Assembly (NCBI GenBank): GCA_902489925.1
Contig: CABUBX010000024.1
Span: 1 to 20,807 of the forward strand
From: an uncultured Lachnospiraceae bacterium
Lineage (GTDB): Bacteria > Bacillota > Clostridia > Lachnospirales > Lachnospiraceae
DNA: 20,807 nucleotides
Reading direction: 5' to 3'
Numbering within the stretch: the first letter of the stretch is position 1; every line of letters starts with the position of its first letter. The notes under the pieces are model-generated. The model ran no database searches. It had not been told where the DNA came from and was given only the letters and a program-made list of their open reading frames with translations. The translations under genes were made by a program, and so were the position numbers. Of this stretch, positions 14,094-20,807 are shown one piece after another.

Positions 14094-16583
14094 CTATTTT
14101 TCAGGCATCAATGCTTTGACAAGCTCGACTGCACCGACTGCATCCTCCGAATAGCCGTCCGCACCGATTTCTTTTGCAAAATCCGATGTCACCGCAGCAC
14201 CGCCGAGGATAATTTTTGACTCTAAGCCGGCATCATGTGCCGCTTGGATTACATTTTTCATTTCCTGCATGGTCGTTGTCATCAGCGCCGACAAACCGAT
14301 AATATCCGCTTTATGCATCATTGCCGCTGAAATAATCGCGTCGGTATCGACATCCTTTCCCAAGTCAATTACATGAAAACCATAGTTTTTCATCATCATA
14401 GCTACAAGATTCTTGCCGATATCATGAATATCGCCTTTTACTGTCGCCAAAATAACCGTAGGACCGGCATCCGCTGTGTTCTCCGTAAGCAGCAGCGGTT
14501 CCAGCAAATCCACCCCTGCACGCATCGTGTCGGCACTCATCATCAGCTGAGGCAAAAAGTATTTTTGACAGCTAAAATAATCCCCTACAAGATTAATCGC
14601 CGGTATAAGACATTGATTTAAAATATCAGATGCTTTATGCCCGTCTGACAGTGCTTTTTCAATATGCCCTTTAATTTTATTTTTATAACCAGAAAGGACA
14701 TCGTCTTTAATCTGAGCAAACACAGGTGAAAGTGTATCCTGCATATCCTCTGCTTTTTCTATTACTTTTTCTGTTTTTTGTGAAGTGACTTCCGCCGTTT
14801 TTGAAGCAGCCTTTTCAGTCTTTTCACTCACCTCACTATATTTTGCACTGCACTGTATATAGTTTAAGTCCGCTGAGGCCTTTCCCATAAGTAAATCCGC
14901 CGCAGCGCCGCAGCGCATTAAAAGTTCCTGTGACGGATTCGCTATCGCCATTGTCAGTCCCTTACTTATAGCAAGCGCCAAAAACACGCTGTTAATATAG
15001 CTTCTGTCCGGAAGTCCGAAAGAAATATTAGAAAGTCCGCAAATGGTTGCCATCCCTTCATTTGTGCAATACTCAATCGTCTCCAGCGTCTGAAGCGCTG
15101 CCCTCTTATCTGCACCGACCGTTGCCACAAGACCATCCACGATGATATCCTGTTTATCCATGCCAAGCAGCCGCGCCGCCTCTAAAACAGTCTGAATATT
15201 CGCTTTGCGCTCATCTGTATTTTTTGGCAGCCCTCCGTCCGCCAGCGGAAGTAAGATAAACATCGCCCCGTATTTTTTCACTACAGGCAAAAGCTTCTGT
15301 ATTTTCACCTGTTCACAGGATACAGAATTGACAAGGGCACGGCCGTGATAGCGCCTTAACGCTGCCTCAACAACCTCCACACTGCTCGAATCAATACAAA
15401 GCGGAACGTCCACGGCGGCTGATACATCATCAATCACATGAAGCATTGTCTCTTTTTCGTCAATACCGCCCATACCGACATTAATGTCCAATACATGAGC
15501 CCCGCAATGACATTGATTTTCTGCCATCACCACTGCCGGTTCATAATCCCCTGCTTTAAGCGCCGCCTGAAGCGCCTTTTTTCCTGTAGGATTAATTCGT
15601 TCACCGACAATCATAAACTGCTGTCCCATATGAATTTCAAGCAGTGAGCGTTCCCCGGCAAGAAGACGCCGGCCGTTGTGCCTCTGTCTGCCGCCCTGAC
15701 TAAAAGCCGTCTCCATATCGGCAGTTTCCTGCTTTAACAGACGTATATACGACGCATCCGTGCCACAGCAGCCGCCGAGTATCGACGCCCCGGCTTTCAC
15801 AAGCCGCTTCATGGCGCGAACAAACGCTGCTGCCGGCATATCAAAAACGGTTTCCCCGTTTTCAAGCTTCGGAAGCCCTGCATTTGGCTTTACAATCAAA
15901 GGAATCCCCGAATATTTGTTCAGCCTTTCAATAATTTCCACAAGCTTATCCGGTCCTGACGAACAATTAATTCCAAACGCATCCGCGCCGAGCGCTTCCA
16001 CAGCCGCCAGCGCCGCAGCCGGGTCTGTGCCGTAAAGTGTCCTTCCACTCTCATCCAATGTCACTGTCACAAACACCGGCAGATTCACCGTTTCTTTCAC
16101 TGCCAAAAGCGCCGCTCTTGTCTCTCCGAGATTCATCATTGTCTCAATAACAAATAAATCAACACCCTCGTCGGCAATAATTTTTACCTGTTCCTTATAG
16201 CAATCCACAAGCGCCTCAAAGGAAAGACTTCCGACAGGCTCAATAGCCTGTCCGGTCATGGTCAAATTACCGGCAACATAACATTTATCACCGACAGCCG
16301 CTTTAGTCATCCGCACAAGCGTCCTGTTAATTTCTTCAAGCCGATTACCGAGACCGTACTCATTCAGCTTTATTCGATTTCCCGAAAATGTCGGCGCATA
16401 AATAATATCGCTTCCGGCATCCGCATAACCGCGCTGAAGCTTCATCAAAACTTCGGGATGCTCAATCATCCACATTTCCGGGCATACGCCGACCGGCATT
16501 CCCGCTTTCTGCAGATTTGTCCCGGTCGCACCGTCAAGGTAAACCGGTCCGCCTTGCAATAATAACTTCTTTATATTAAGCAT
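14094..16583 (-). CDS. metH: Cobalamin-dependent methionine synthase lacking the reactivation domain
   Basis: 829 residues. Domain 1 (about 1-290) is the homocysteine methyltransferase barrel with zinc ligands Cys207 (GINCSSGP) and Cys272/273 (GGCCGT). Domain 2 (about 320-575) binds methyl-THF (GERINPTGKKALQA, VLDINVGMGGIDEKE). A charged Lys/Glu/Thr-rich linker follows at about 583-615. The cobalamin cap and Rossmann domains fill the rest, with the lower-ligand motif DIHDIG (His720) and GGAAVT. The protein ends there: the AdoMet-binding reactivation domain of E. coli MetH is absent, as in many Clostridia, so a separate reactivase is needed and is not seen here. The start overlaps the end of the upstream HMT/MTHFR gene by 13 bases, with AAGGA 10 nt ahead. 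The two enzymes act in series on methyl-THF and homocysteine. Confidence 0.93.
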   Translation of the reverse strand: MLNIKKLLLQGGPVYLDGATGTNLQKAGMPVGVCPEMWMIEHPEVLMKLQRGYADAGSDIIYAPTFSGNRIKLNEYGLGNRLEEINRTLVRMTKAAVGDKCYVAGNLTMTGQAIEPVGSLSFEALVDCYKEQVKIIADEGVDLFVIETMMNLGETRAALLAVKETVNLPVFVTVTLDESGRTLYGTDPAAALAAVEALGADAFGINCSSGPDKLVEIIERLNKYSGIPLIVKPNAGLPKLENGETVFDMPAAAFVRAMKRLVKAGASILGGCCGTDASYIRLLKQETADMETAFSQGGRQRHNGRRLLAGERSLLEIHMGQQFMIVGERINPTGKKALQAALKAGDYEPAVVMAENQCHCGAHVLDINVGMGGIDEKETMLHVIDDVSAAVDVPLCIDSSSVEVVEAALRRYHGRALVNSVSCEQVKIQKLLPVVKKYGAMFILLPLADGGLPKNTDERKANIQTVLEAARLLGMDKQDIIVDGLVATVGADKRAALQTLETIEYCTNEGMATICGLSNISFGLPDRSYINSVFLALAISKGLTMAIANPSQELLMRCGAAADLLMGKASADLNYIQCSAKYSEVSEKTEKAASKTAEVTSQKTEKVIEKAEDMQDTLSPVFAQIKDDVLSGYKNKIKGHIEKALSDGHKASDILNQCLIPAINLVGDYFSCQKYFLPQLMMSADTMRAGVDLLEPLLLTENTADAGPTVILATVKGDIHDIGKNLVAMMMKNYGFHVIDLGKDVDTDAIISAAMMHKADIIGLSALMTTTMQEMKNVIQAAHDAGLESKIILGGAAVTSDFAKEIGADGYSEDAVGAVELVKALMPEK

Positions 16584-18424
16584 AACTCACTCATCCTTTT
16601 TACAATTTCTGCAATCATGGACGCCCGGTTAAAAGGCACCATAAAATAATAACCGTCCGCCACATCCGAAAGCTTCCCTGCAATTTCCACAGCGATATCA
16701 ATACCGACACCTTCAGCACATTCCCGGCTCATTGTCCCGTCATATCTCTCCACAATAGCTTCCGGCACATGAATCCCCGTCACTTCATTTTTCATAAAAA
16801 CAGCATTTCTATAGCTGACAAGCGGCAAAATACCGCATAAAATCTTTGTATCTATTTTTGATTTTATATAACGTATTCTTTCGATATCATCATCTGAGTA
16901 AATCGGCTGTGTTAAGAAAAACATGGCACCGGCCTCACACTTCTTCCTCATGCGCTCTATTTCCACATCAATATTCTTTCGTCCGTAATTTAGGGCACCG
17001 CCGCAGGCTACAGGCTCATCTTTAAAATATTCTTCGTTCATGCGGCGAATATAGCTTAGCAGTCTCACAGAATTAAAATCATAAACAGGTGTAATCATGT
17101 CCCTATCACCGGAAGGCACCGGGTCTCCCGTCACAACCAAAAAGTTTCTGATGCCATTCATATATGCACCGAGAAGCGAAGCCCCCATACCGATGGCATT
17201 TTTGTCGCGGCAGCTAATATGCGGCATCACATCCATACCTGTTTCCGAAGCTATTTTTACGGCAGACATCATTGAATCTGCCCGCATCTTTCCCATCGGT
17301 GAATCTGAAAATGTAATCATCTCCACCCCTGCACGCTTTAAGCAGTCCGCTGCCAAAAGCAGCTTTGAATCATTGGCATCATGAGGCGGGTCAAGCTCTG
17401 CAATCACAATTTTCTTTCCCGAATATAACTGCTTTAAAAACATATTTTTGTCGAAATTGAGCGCATGCTCATCGCCTGATGATACATGCACGTTTATACG
17501 TTTGCACAACTTCCGTCCATTGAATTTTTCAGACAGCAGCTCAATACAGGAAGGACTTGTGCCGCAGCAGCCGCCGAGCAGATTTACGCCAAGCGCTGCA
17601 ATTCCTTCCATCGCCTCACAAAAATAAGACGGATTTTCCCGGTAAATACTTCTGTCTGAAATCTTATCCGCATATCCTGCATTCGGCGCTGCAAATACAA
17701 TCAGCTCACCAAAATCAAGTCTGCGAAGAATGTGCCGCAAATGCGCAGGGCCTACACCGCAGTTAAAGCCGATGCCATCAATCTGAGATGCCTCTTTGAC
17801 TTGATTTACAAGTGAAGCCGCACTAATTCCCGACTTCGTATAACCAAATTTATTAATACTGAAGCTGACCATAATAAACACATCATTTTCAGATTTTATC
17901 CACTCAATGACAGGTAAAATACTCTTTAAATCCGCAAAGGTCTCAAACCACAAAATTTTAGCGCCGGCATCAAGATGTGCTTTCGCCATCGTCTTGTACA
18001 CCTCATAAGCATCTTCATTATCCTGATTTCCGTGCCACGGCAAAGGCCCGATATCTCCGGCAATATAAATTTCCTGTTTGTCCCCGCCTTCTTTCGATAA
18101 ATTTTGTTCCTTTGCCACCGCCTGCTGTGCAATTTTATACGAAGCATAGACGTTTTCATATACTTTATGTAAACCTTCCTCCGCTAAGACGCCTGCGGCT
18201 GCGCGCCCAAAAAGCGTCTCTTTATTTGATGCAAAGCTATTGGTCCGAATCAAATTTGCCCCTGCACGAATGTACTCCCGGTGAATCGCCTCAATTCTTT
18301 CGGGATATATCAGATTATCACACTCCGGTGCCTGTCCGGCTCTGCCATACCGCTGATTATAATAAGTCCCCATTGCCCCATCAGTCACAAGACACCTTGT
18401 CTTCAACAACGCTTTAATATCCAT
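16571..18424 (-). CDS. Bifunctional homocysteine S-methyltransferase / methylenetetrahydrofolate reductase
   Basis: 617 residues, organised like YitJ of Bacillus. The N-terminal half (1-300) is a zinc methyltransferase barrel beginning VTDGAMGTYYN, with zinc ligands Cys222 (GFNCGVGP) and Cys286/287 (GGCCGTS). The C-terminal half (about 335-610) is an FAD-dependent MTHFR barrel with ELDPPHDAN, LVVTGDPVPSGD and FFLTQPIYSDDD. It reduces methylene-THF to methyl-THF, the substrate of the adjacent MetH; the methyltransferase half may use another methyl donor or assist methyl transfer. The start is ATG 18424, with AAGGA 8 nt ahead; the frame stays open to 18448, but that ATG lacks a ribosome-binding site. 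The promoter at 18463-18491 leaves a leader of about 30 nt, too short for a SAM riboswitch. Confidence 0.9.
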   Translation of the reverse strand: MDIKALLKTRCLVTDGAMGTYYNQRYGRAGQAPECDNLIYPERIEAIHREYIRAGANLIRTNSFASNKETLFGRAAAGVLAEEGLHKVYENVYASYKIAQQAVAKEQNLSKEGGDKQEIYIAGDIGPLPWHGNQDNEDAYEVYKTMAKAHLDAGAKILWFETFADLKSILPVIEWIKSENDVFIMVSFSINKFGYTKSGISAASLVNQVKEASQIDGIGFNCGVGPAHLRHILRRLDFGELIVFAAPNAGYADKISDRSIYRENPSYFCEAMEGIAALGVNLLGGCCGTSPSCIELLSEKFNGRKLCKRINVHVSSGDEHALNFDKNMFLKQLYSGKKIVIAELDPPHDANDSKLLLAADCLKRAGVEMITFSDSPMGKMRADSMMSAVKIASETGMDVMPHISCRDKNAIGMGASLLGAYMNGIRNFLVVTGDPVPSGDRDMITPVYDFNSVRLLSYIRRMNEEYFKDEPVACGGALNYGRKNIDVEIERMRKKCEAGAMFFLTQPIYSDDDIERIRYIKSKIDTKILCGILPLVSYRNAVFMKNEVTGIHVPEAIVERYDGTMSRECAEGVGIDIAVEIAGKLSDVADGYYFMVPFNRASMIAEIVKRMSELCLI

Positions 18425-18462
18425 ACTTCTCATCCTTTGCAGCCTCATTTTCTTTTGTGAAA

Positions 18463-18491
18463 AGTATACGTTGCCAACCCCTTCATGTCAA
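18463..18491 (-). promoter_or_regulatory. Sigma-A promoter of the HMT/MTHFR-metH operon
   Basis: On the minus strand a perfect TTGACA (plus 18486-18491) and TATACT (plus 18463-18468) are separated by 17 bp. The start would be near 18456. No S-box or T-box fits between this promoter and the start codon. Confidence 0.85.
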
Positions 18492-18497
18492 GAAAAC

Positions 18498-18511
18498 TTT
18501 TTTCGAAAAAA
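18498..18511. promoter_or_regulatory. Palindrome between divergent promoters
   Basis: TTTTTTCGAAAAAA is a perfect 14-bp palindrome lying exactly between the -35 boxes of the metH operon (18486-18491) and the thiamin operon (18515-18520). It could be a shared operator or only an A/T-tract UP-like element that lifts both promoters. The regulator, if any, is unknown. Confidence 0.35.
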
Positions 18512-18514
18512 ACA

Positions 18515-18543
18515 TTTACAACACCCCTTTTATGCGCTATAAT
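18515..18543 (+). promoter_or_regulatory. Sigma-A promoter of the thiamin salvage operon
   Basis: TTTACA (18515-18520) and a perfect TATAAT (18538-18543) are separated by 17 bp. The transcript would start near 18550, about 16 nt before the riboswitch. Confidence 0.8.
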
Positions 18544-18565
18544 GCAGACACAACAAAATATTTTT

Positions 18566-18646
18566 TTGCTGGGGGAGCCTTTTGGCTGAGAAAGTAGAAC
18601 TTGACCCTTTGAACTTGACATGGTTAGTACCATCGTAGGGAAGCAA
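18566..18646 (+). ncRNA. TPP (Thi-box) riboswitch
   Basis: All hallmarks are in order: the closing stem TTGCT (18566-18570) with AGCAA (18642-18646), GGGGGAGCC, the invariant CTGAGA (18586-18591), the ACCCTTTGAAC segment (about 18604-18614), GGTTAGTACC and the final GTAGGGAAGC. It senses thiamin pyrophosphate. GGGAAGC at 18638-18644 can also pair with GCTTTCC at 18665-18671 in the terminator arm, giving an antiterminator. With TPP bound, the terminator at 18663-18694 can form and transcription of tenA and the transporter stops. Confidence 0.95.
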
Positions 18647-18662
18647 TTTTATTTGCCATTTC

Positions 18663-18705
18663 GGGCTTTCCTTACAATTATGTTAGGAGAGCCCTTGTTT
18701 TTTTC
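18663..18705 (+). terminator. Riboswitch-controlled terminator
   Basis: GGGCTTTCCTTAC (18663-18675) pairs with GTTAGGAGAGCCC (18682-18694) through 12 pairs, one of them G-T, with one internal mismatch. A T-rich tail follows at 18695-18705. It is the expression platform of the TPP riboswitch, upstream of tenA. Confidence 0.9.
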
Positions 18706-18737
18706 TTTCTCCTCCCCACATAGAATGGAGGAACCTT

Positions 18738-19427
18738 ATGTTAACCCAACGTCTCTTTGAATGTGTAAAGCCTGTCTGGGAAGCTTATTTAAACCACCCT
18801 TTTTTGACAGGTCTTGCTGACGCATCTCTCTCCAAGGAAAAATTCAAATACTATATGCTGCAGGATTATCTTTACCTGTACCAGTATGCCAAGGTATTTG
18901 CTTTGGGCGCTGTCAAAACCGAAGACCATGATTTAATGCGTTTTTTCTCCGGTCTTATGGACACGACTTTAAATGGAGAGATGCTTATCCACAAAGCCTA
19001 TATGAAACGGCTTGATATTACCCCGGAAGATATAAAAAAAGCACGGCAGGCGCTTCCGAACAATGCTTATACCTCTTATATGCTTAAAATCGCTTATGAG
19101 GGCGATGCATTGGATATTCTGATTGCCGTTCTTGCCTGCTCGTGGAGTTATGCCTATATCGGTACAAAGATTGCCGAAAATCCCGAAAGTCTTCATCATC
19201 CATTTTACGGCGAATGGGTTGAGGGCTATAGCTGTGAAGCTTATGTCAGCGCCAACAACAGCTTAATTGAGCGCATCAACAGCCTTGGTGATAATATTTC
19301 CGAAACACGTTTTAACCGCTTAAAAGAAATTTTTGTGAATTGCAGCCGGTTTGAAGCAATGTTTTGGGATATGGCATGGCTTGGCGGTGATGAATGTGTA
19401 TCAGATTTCGGAGGCGCCCTATGCTGA
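18738..19427 (+). CDS. tenA: Thiaminase II / aminopyrimidine aminohydrolase (TenA)
   Basis: A 229-residue all-helical cytosolic enzyme. TenA hydrolyses aminomethyl-pyrimidine, from degraded thiamin, to HMP for reuse, and can cleave thiamin itself. Active-site residues of the family are in place: Asp43 and Tyr46 in LQDYLYLYQY, the nucleophile Cys134 in LACSWSYAY, and Glu206 in SRFEAMFWDMAW. The length matches the B. subtilis enzyme (about 236). GGAGG precedes the ATG. It is the first gene behind the TPP riboswitch and overlaps the next ATPase gene by 7 bases, so pyrimidine uptake and hydrolysis are produced together. Confidence 0.93.
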   Translation: MLTQRLFECVKPVWEAYLNHPFLTGLADASLSKEKFKYYMLQDYLYLYQYAKVFALGAVKTEDHDLMRFFSGLMDTTLNGEMLIHKAYMKRLDITPEDIKKARQALPNNAYTSYMLKIAYEGDALDILIAVLACSWSYAYIGTKIAENPESLHHPFYGEWVEGYSCEAYVSANNSLIERINSLGDNISETRFNRLKEIFVNCSRFEAMFWDMAWLGGDECVSDFGGALC

Positions 19428-20176
19428 CCTTTAACCACGTCACTTTTTGTTACCCCGAGGATACACTGCCAATGATTAAGGATTTGTCCTTTCATGTCAA
19501 CCATGGGGAATTTGTTTCTGTCATTGGCGCAAGCGGCTGCGGAAAGACAACCATCTTTCGATTAATTAACAAGCTGCTTACGCCACAATCGGGAAATATT
19601 CTTGCTGACGGCAAAGACATACGGGATTTGAAAAACTATGCCGGCTATATGCCCCAAAAGGATTTACTTTTCCCATGGCGTACAATCGAAAAAAACCTAT
19701 GGCTGCCAATGGAATTAAAAAAGCTTTCAAAAGCCGAAATGGCTGAAAAATCCAAAGCCGTACTTGAAGAAATCAATCTTCTTTCCTATAAAGATAAATA
19801 TCCGAAAGACTTATCCGGCGGTATGCGCCAGCGCATATCCTTTGCAAGGACATTGCTGACTGAGTCCGAGCTTATGCTTTTAGATGAACCGTTTTCAGCT
19901 TTGGACTCCCTTACAAAAATGTCAATGCAGGAATGGCTTTTAAAGCAATGGGAACATTTTCATAAGACAATCATGTTCATTACGCATGATGTCGAGGAAG
20001 CAATTTTTCTGTCCGGAAAAATCTTTGTGATTACCGAGACACCTATTACCCGGCTTGAAGTTATTGACGTACCTTTGCCATTTCCAAGAAATCGTGAACA
20101 ATTAAAATCTCCGGAAATCATTGACTTAAAGGAATCTTTAATTTCAAAATTGAAAGCGCAGGTGATATTGCCATGA
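19421..20176 (+). CDS. thiZ: ABC transporter ATPase for a thiamin-pyrimidine precursor (ThiZ-like)
   Basis: 251 residues, the cytosolic energy-coupling subunit of an importer of the nitrate/sulfonate/taurine class. Motifs in order: Walker A GASGCGKTT (36-44), Q-loop YMPQKDLLFPW (Gln79), signature LSGGMRQR (131-138), Walker B LMLLDEP (151-157), switch His189 in FITHDVEEA. I set the start at ATG 19421, inside the tenA end, because GGAGG stands 7 nt before it; the frame opens further upstream to 19394 without such a site. Its stop overlaps the permease start (ATGA). TPP control and tenA next door point to an N-formyl-aminopyrimidine-type substrate, as for ThiXYZ. By sequence alone it could equally be called SsuB- or TauB-like. 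Confidence 0.85.
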   Translation: MLTFNHVTFCYPEDTLPMIKDLSFHVNHGEFVSVIGASGCGKTTIFRLINKLLTPQSGNILADGKDIRDLKNYAGYMPQKDLLFPWRTIEKNLWLPMELKKLSKAEMAEKSKAVLEEINLLSYKDKYPKDLSGGMRQRISFARTLLTESELMLLDEPFSALDSLTKMSMQEWLLKQWEHFHKTIMFITHDVEEAIFLSGKIFVITETPITRLEVIDVPLPFPRNREQLKSPEIIDLKESLISKLKAQVILP

Positions 20177-20807
20177 AAAAAAATCTGCCGTCATTAATTT
20201 TCGTGTTTATACTGCTTATTTTATGGCAGGCCGGTGCCATTGGCATGAATGCCGCTTATATTTTGCCATCGCCTATACAGATTTTAGAAAAATTATGGCT
20301 GCTTAGAGAACCGCTGATTACGGTTCATTTGCCTGCAACGATGACAATTACACTCATAGGACTCCTCATATCTGTTGTCCTCGGTCTGTTTCTTGCAATT
20401 ATTATGGATATAAGCACAATCGCTCAAAGAGCACTCTATCCTATTATTATTGCATCTCAGACAATACCGACAACGGCAATTGCACCGCTTTTTGTTTTAT
20501 GGTTCGGCTATGGCATATGGAGTAAAATTTTGGTAACCATATTAATTACCTTCTTTCCAATCACAATCACCGTCTATGACGGCTTTCAATCAACCAAACG
20601 TGAAATGGAGGAACTGCTTTTAAGCTTTGGCGCCACAAAGAAAGATATTTTTATCAAGCTCAAGTTGCCTGCCGCACTTCCGGCATTTTTCTCCGCAATA
20701 AAAATGGCTATTCCGTTAAGCATTATCGGCGCAGCCATCGGCGAATGGCTCGGCGCTCAAAGCGGTCTCGGCTACTTCAGCCGGCGCATGATGACACAGC
20801 TTGACGG
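20173..20807 (+). CDS. thiX: ABC transporter permease (ThiX-like), cut off by the window end
   Basis: The reading frame opens at ATG 20173, overlapping the ATPase stop by 4 bases, and stays open to the window edge (211 codons seen; the family is about 250). It shows five hydrophobic segments of the SsuC/TauC/ThiX type, beginning MKKNLPSLIFVFILLILW with an early LPSPIQIL element. The EAA loop that docks to the ATPase is present (LLSFGATKKDIFIKLKLPAALP), followed by IGAAIGEWLGAQSGLG. It forms the membrane channel of the importer. The substrate-binding protein (ThiY) is expected downstream, outside the window. Confidence 0.85.
   Translation, partial: MKKNLPSLIFVFILLILWQAGAIGMNAAYILPSPIQILEKLWLLREPLITVHLPATMTITLIGLLISVVLGLFLAIIMDISTIAQRALYPIIIASQTIPTTAIAPLFVLWFGYGIWSKILVTILITFFPITITVYDGFQSTKREMEELLLSFGATKKDIFIKLKLPAALPAFFSAIKMAIPLSIIGAAIGEWLGAQSGLGYFSRRMMTQLD

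Noticed and set aside
14046..14100. Intrinsic terminator of metH
   Set aside because: The run of T and G residues here has no matching stem on the minus strand; read-through into fabH or factor-dependent termination is possible.
17977..18417. 146-codon open frame on the plus strand
   Set aside because: It lies entirely antisense to the HMT/MTHFR gene, has no ribosome-binding site, and its translation is low-complexity (Pro, Leu, Arg, His). The same holds for the other plus-strand open frames between 2,400 and 18,400.
18425..18462. SAM riboswitch or T-box in front of the methionine operon
   Set aside because: The distance from promoter to start codon is about 30 nt, too short for either, and no conserved motif is seen.
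1..20807. CRISPR arrays, tRNA or rRNA genes, insertion sequences, phage or defence genes
   Set aside because: None was seen: no regularly spaced repeats, no cloverleaf-like sequence, and no transposase, integrase, nuclease or toxin-antitoxin reading frame.

Overview
The window looks like the chromosome of a low-GC, spore-forming Clostridia, most like Lachnospiraceae. Pointers are a CotS-type spore-coat kinase-like protein, an LtaS-family enzyme, a TPP riboswitch with an attached terminator, a clostridial-type MetH without reactivation domain beside a fused homocysteine methyltransferase/MTHFR, AsnA, and strong GGAGG ribosome-binding sites. There are no rRNA or tRNA genes, CRISPR arrays or insertion sequences. 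The first ~2.4 kb is visibly AT-richer and less familiar than the rest and looks like accessory DNA.

Layout. 1-403: no recognisable gene, only micro-ORFs and a palindrome. 404-1721 (-): an ECF-like sigma factor overlapping a membrane anti-sigma-like protein. 1944-2375 (+): a small secreted protein of unknown function, divergent from the sigma gene. 2475-3994 (-): a decayed ABC exporter whose membrane and ATPase halves lie in different frames, with the segment before Walker A missing. 4131-8008 (-): phosphoglucomutase, a CotS-like protein and asparagine synthetase A, with sigma-A-type promoters before asnA and pgm. 8081-11995 (-): a tightly packed cassette of LtaS-family phosphoglycerol transferase, PlsC-like acyltransferase and GT4 glycosyltransferase (transcribed GT4, plsC, ltaS), probably making and using a membrane glycolipid. 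12026-12814 (-): CbiK cobaltochelatase, preceding that cassette without a visible terminator. 12950-13939 (-): a lone FabH with a FabT-like operator over its promoter. 14094-18424 (-): metH and the fused HMT/MTHFR gene, overlapping and driven by one strong promoter. 18515-20807 (+): promoter, TPP riboswitch and terminator, then tenA, thiZ-like and thiX-like genes, overlapping end to start; the permease runs off the window.

How the genes connect. The metH pair takes methylene-THF to methyl-THF and methylates homocysteine; MetH needs cobalamin, and cbiK, a cobalt-insertion enzyme for cobalamin synthesis, lies two genes away. Phosphoglucomutase can supply glucose-1-P for UDP-glucose, a plausible donor for the GT4 enzyme. 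TenA plus an uptake transporter is the arrangement known for salvage of thiamin pyrimidines.

Most of the window is ordinary core metabolism. I did not find a convincing new defence or mobile system. The items most worth a second look are the FabT-like operator on fabH, the sigma/anti-sigma/secreted-protein locus, the decayed ABC exporter, the isolated cbiK, and the Asp-to-Asn change in the CotS-like protein.
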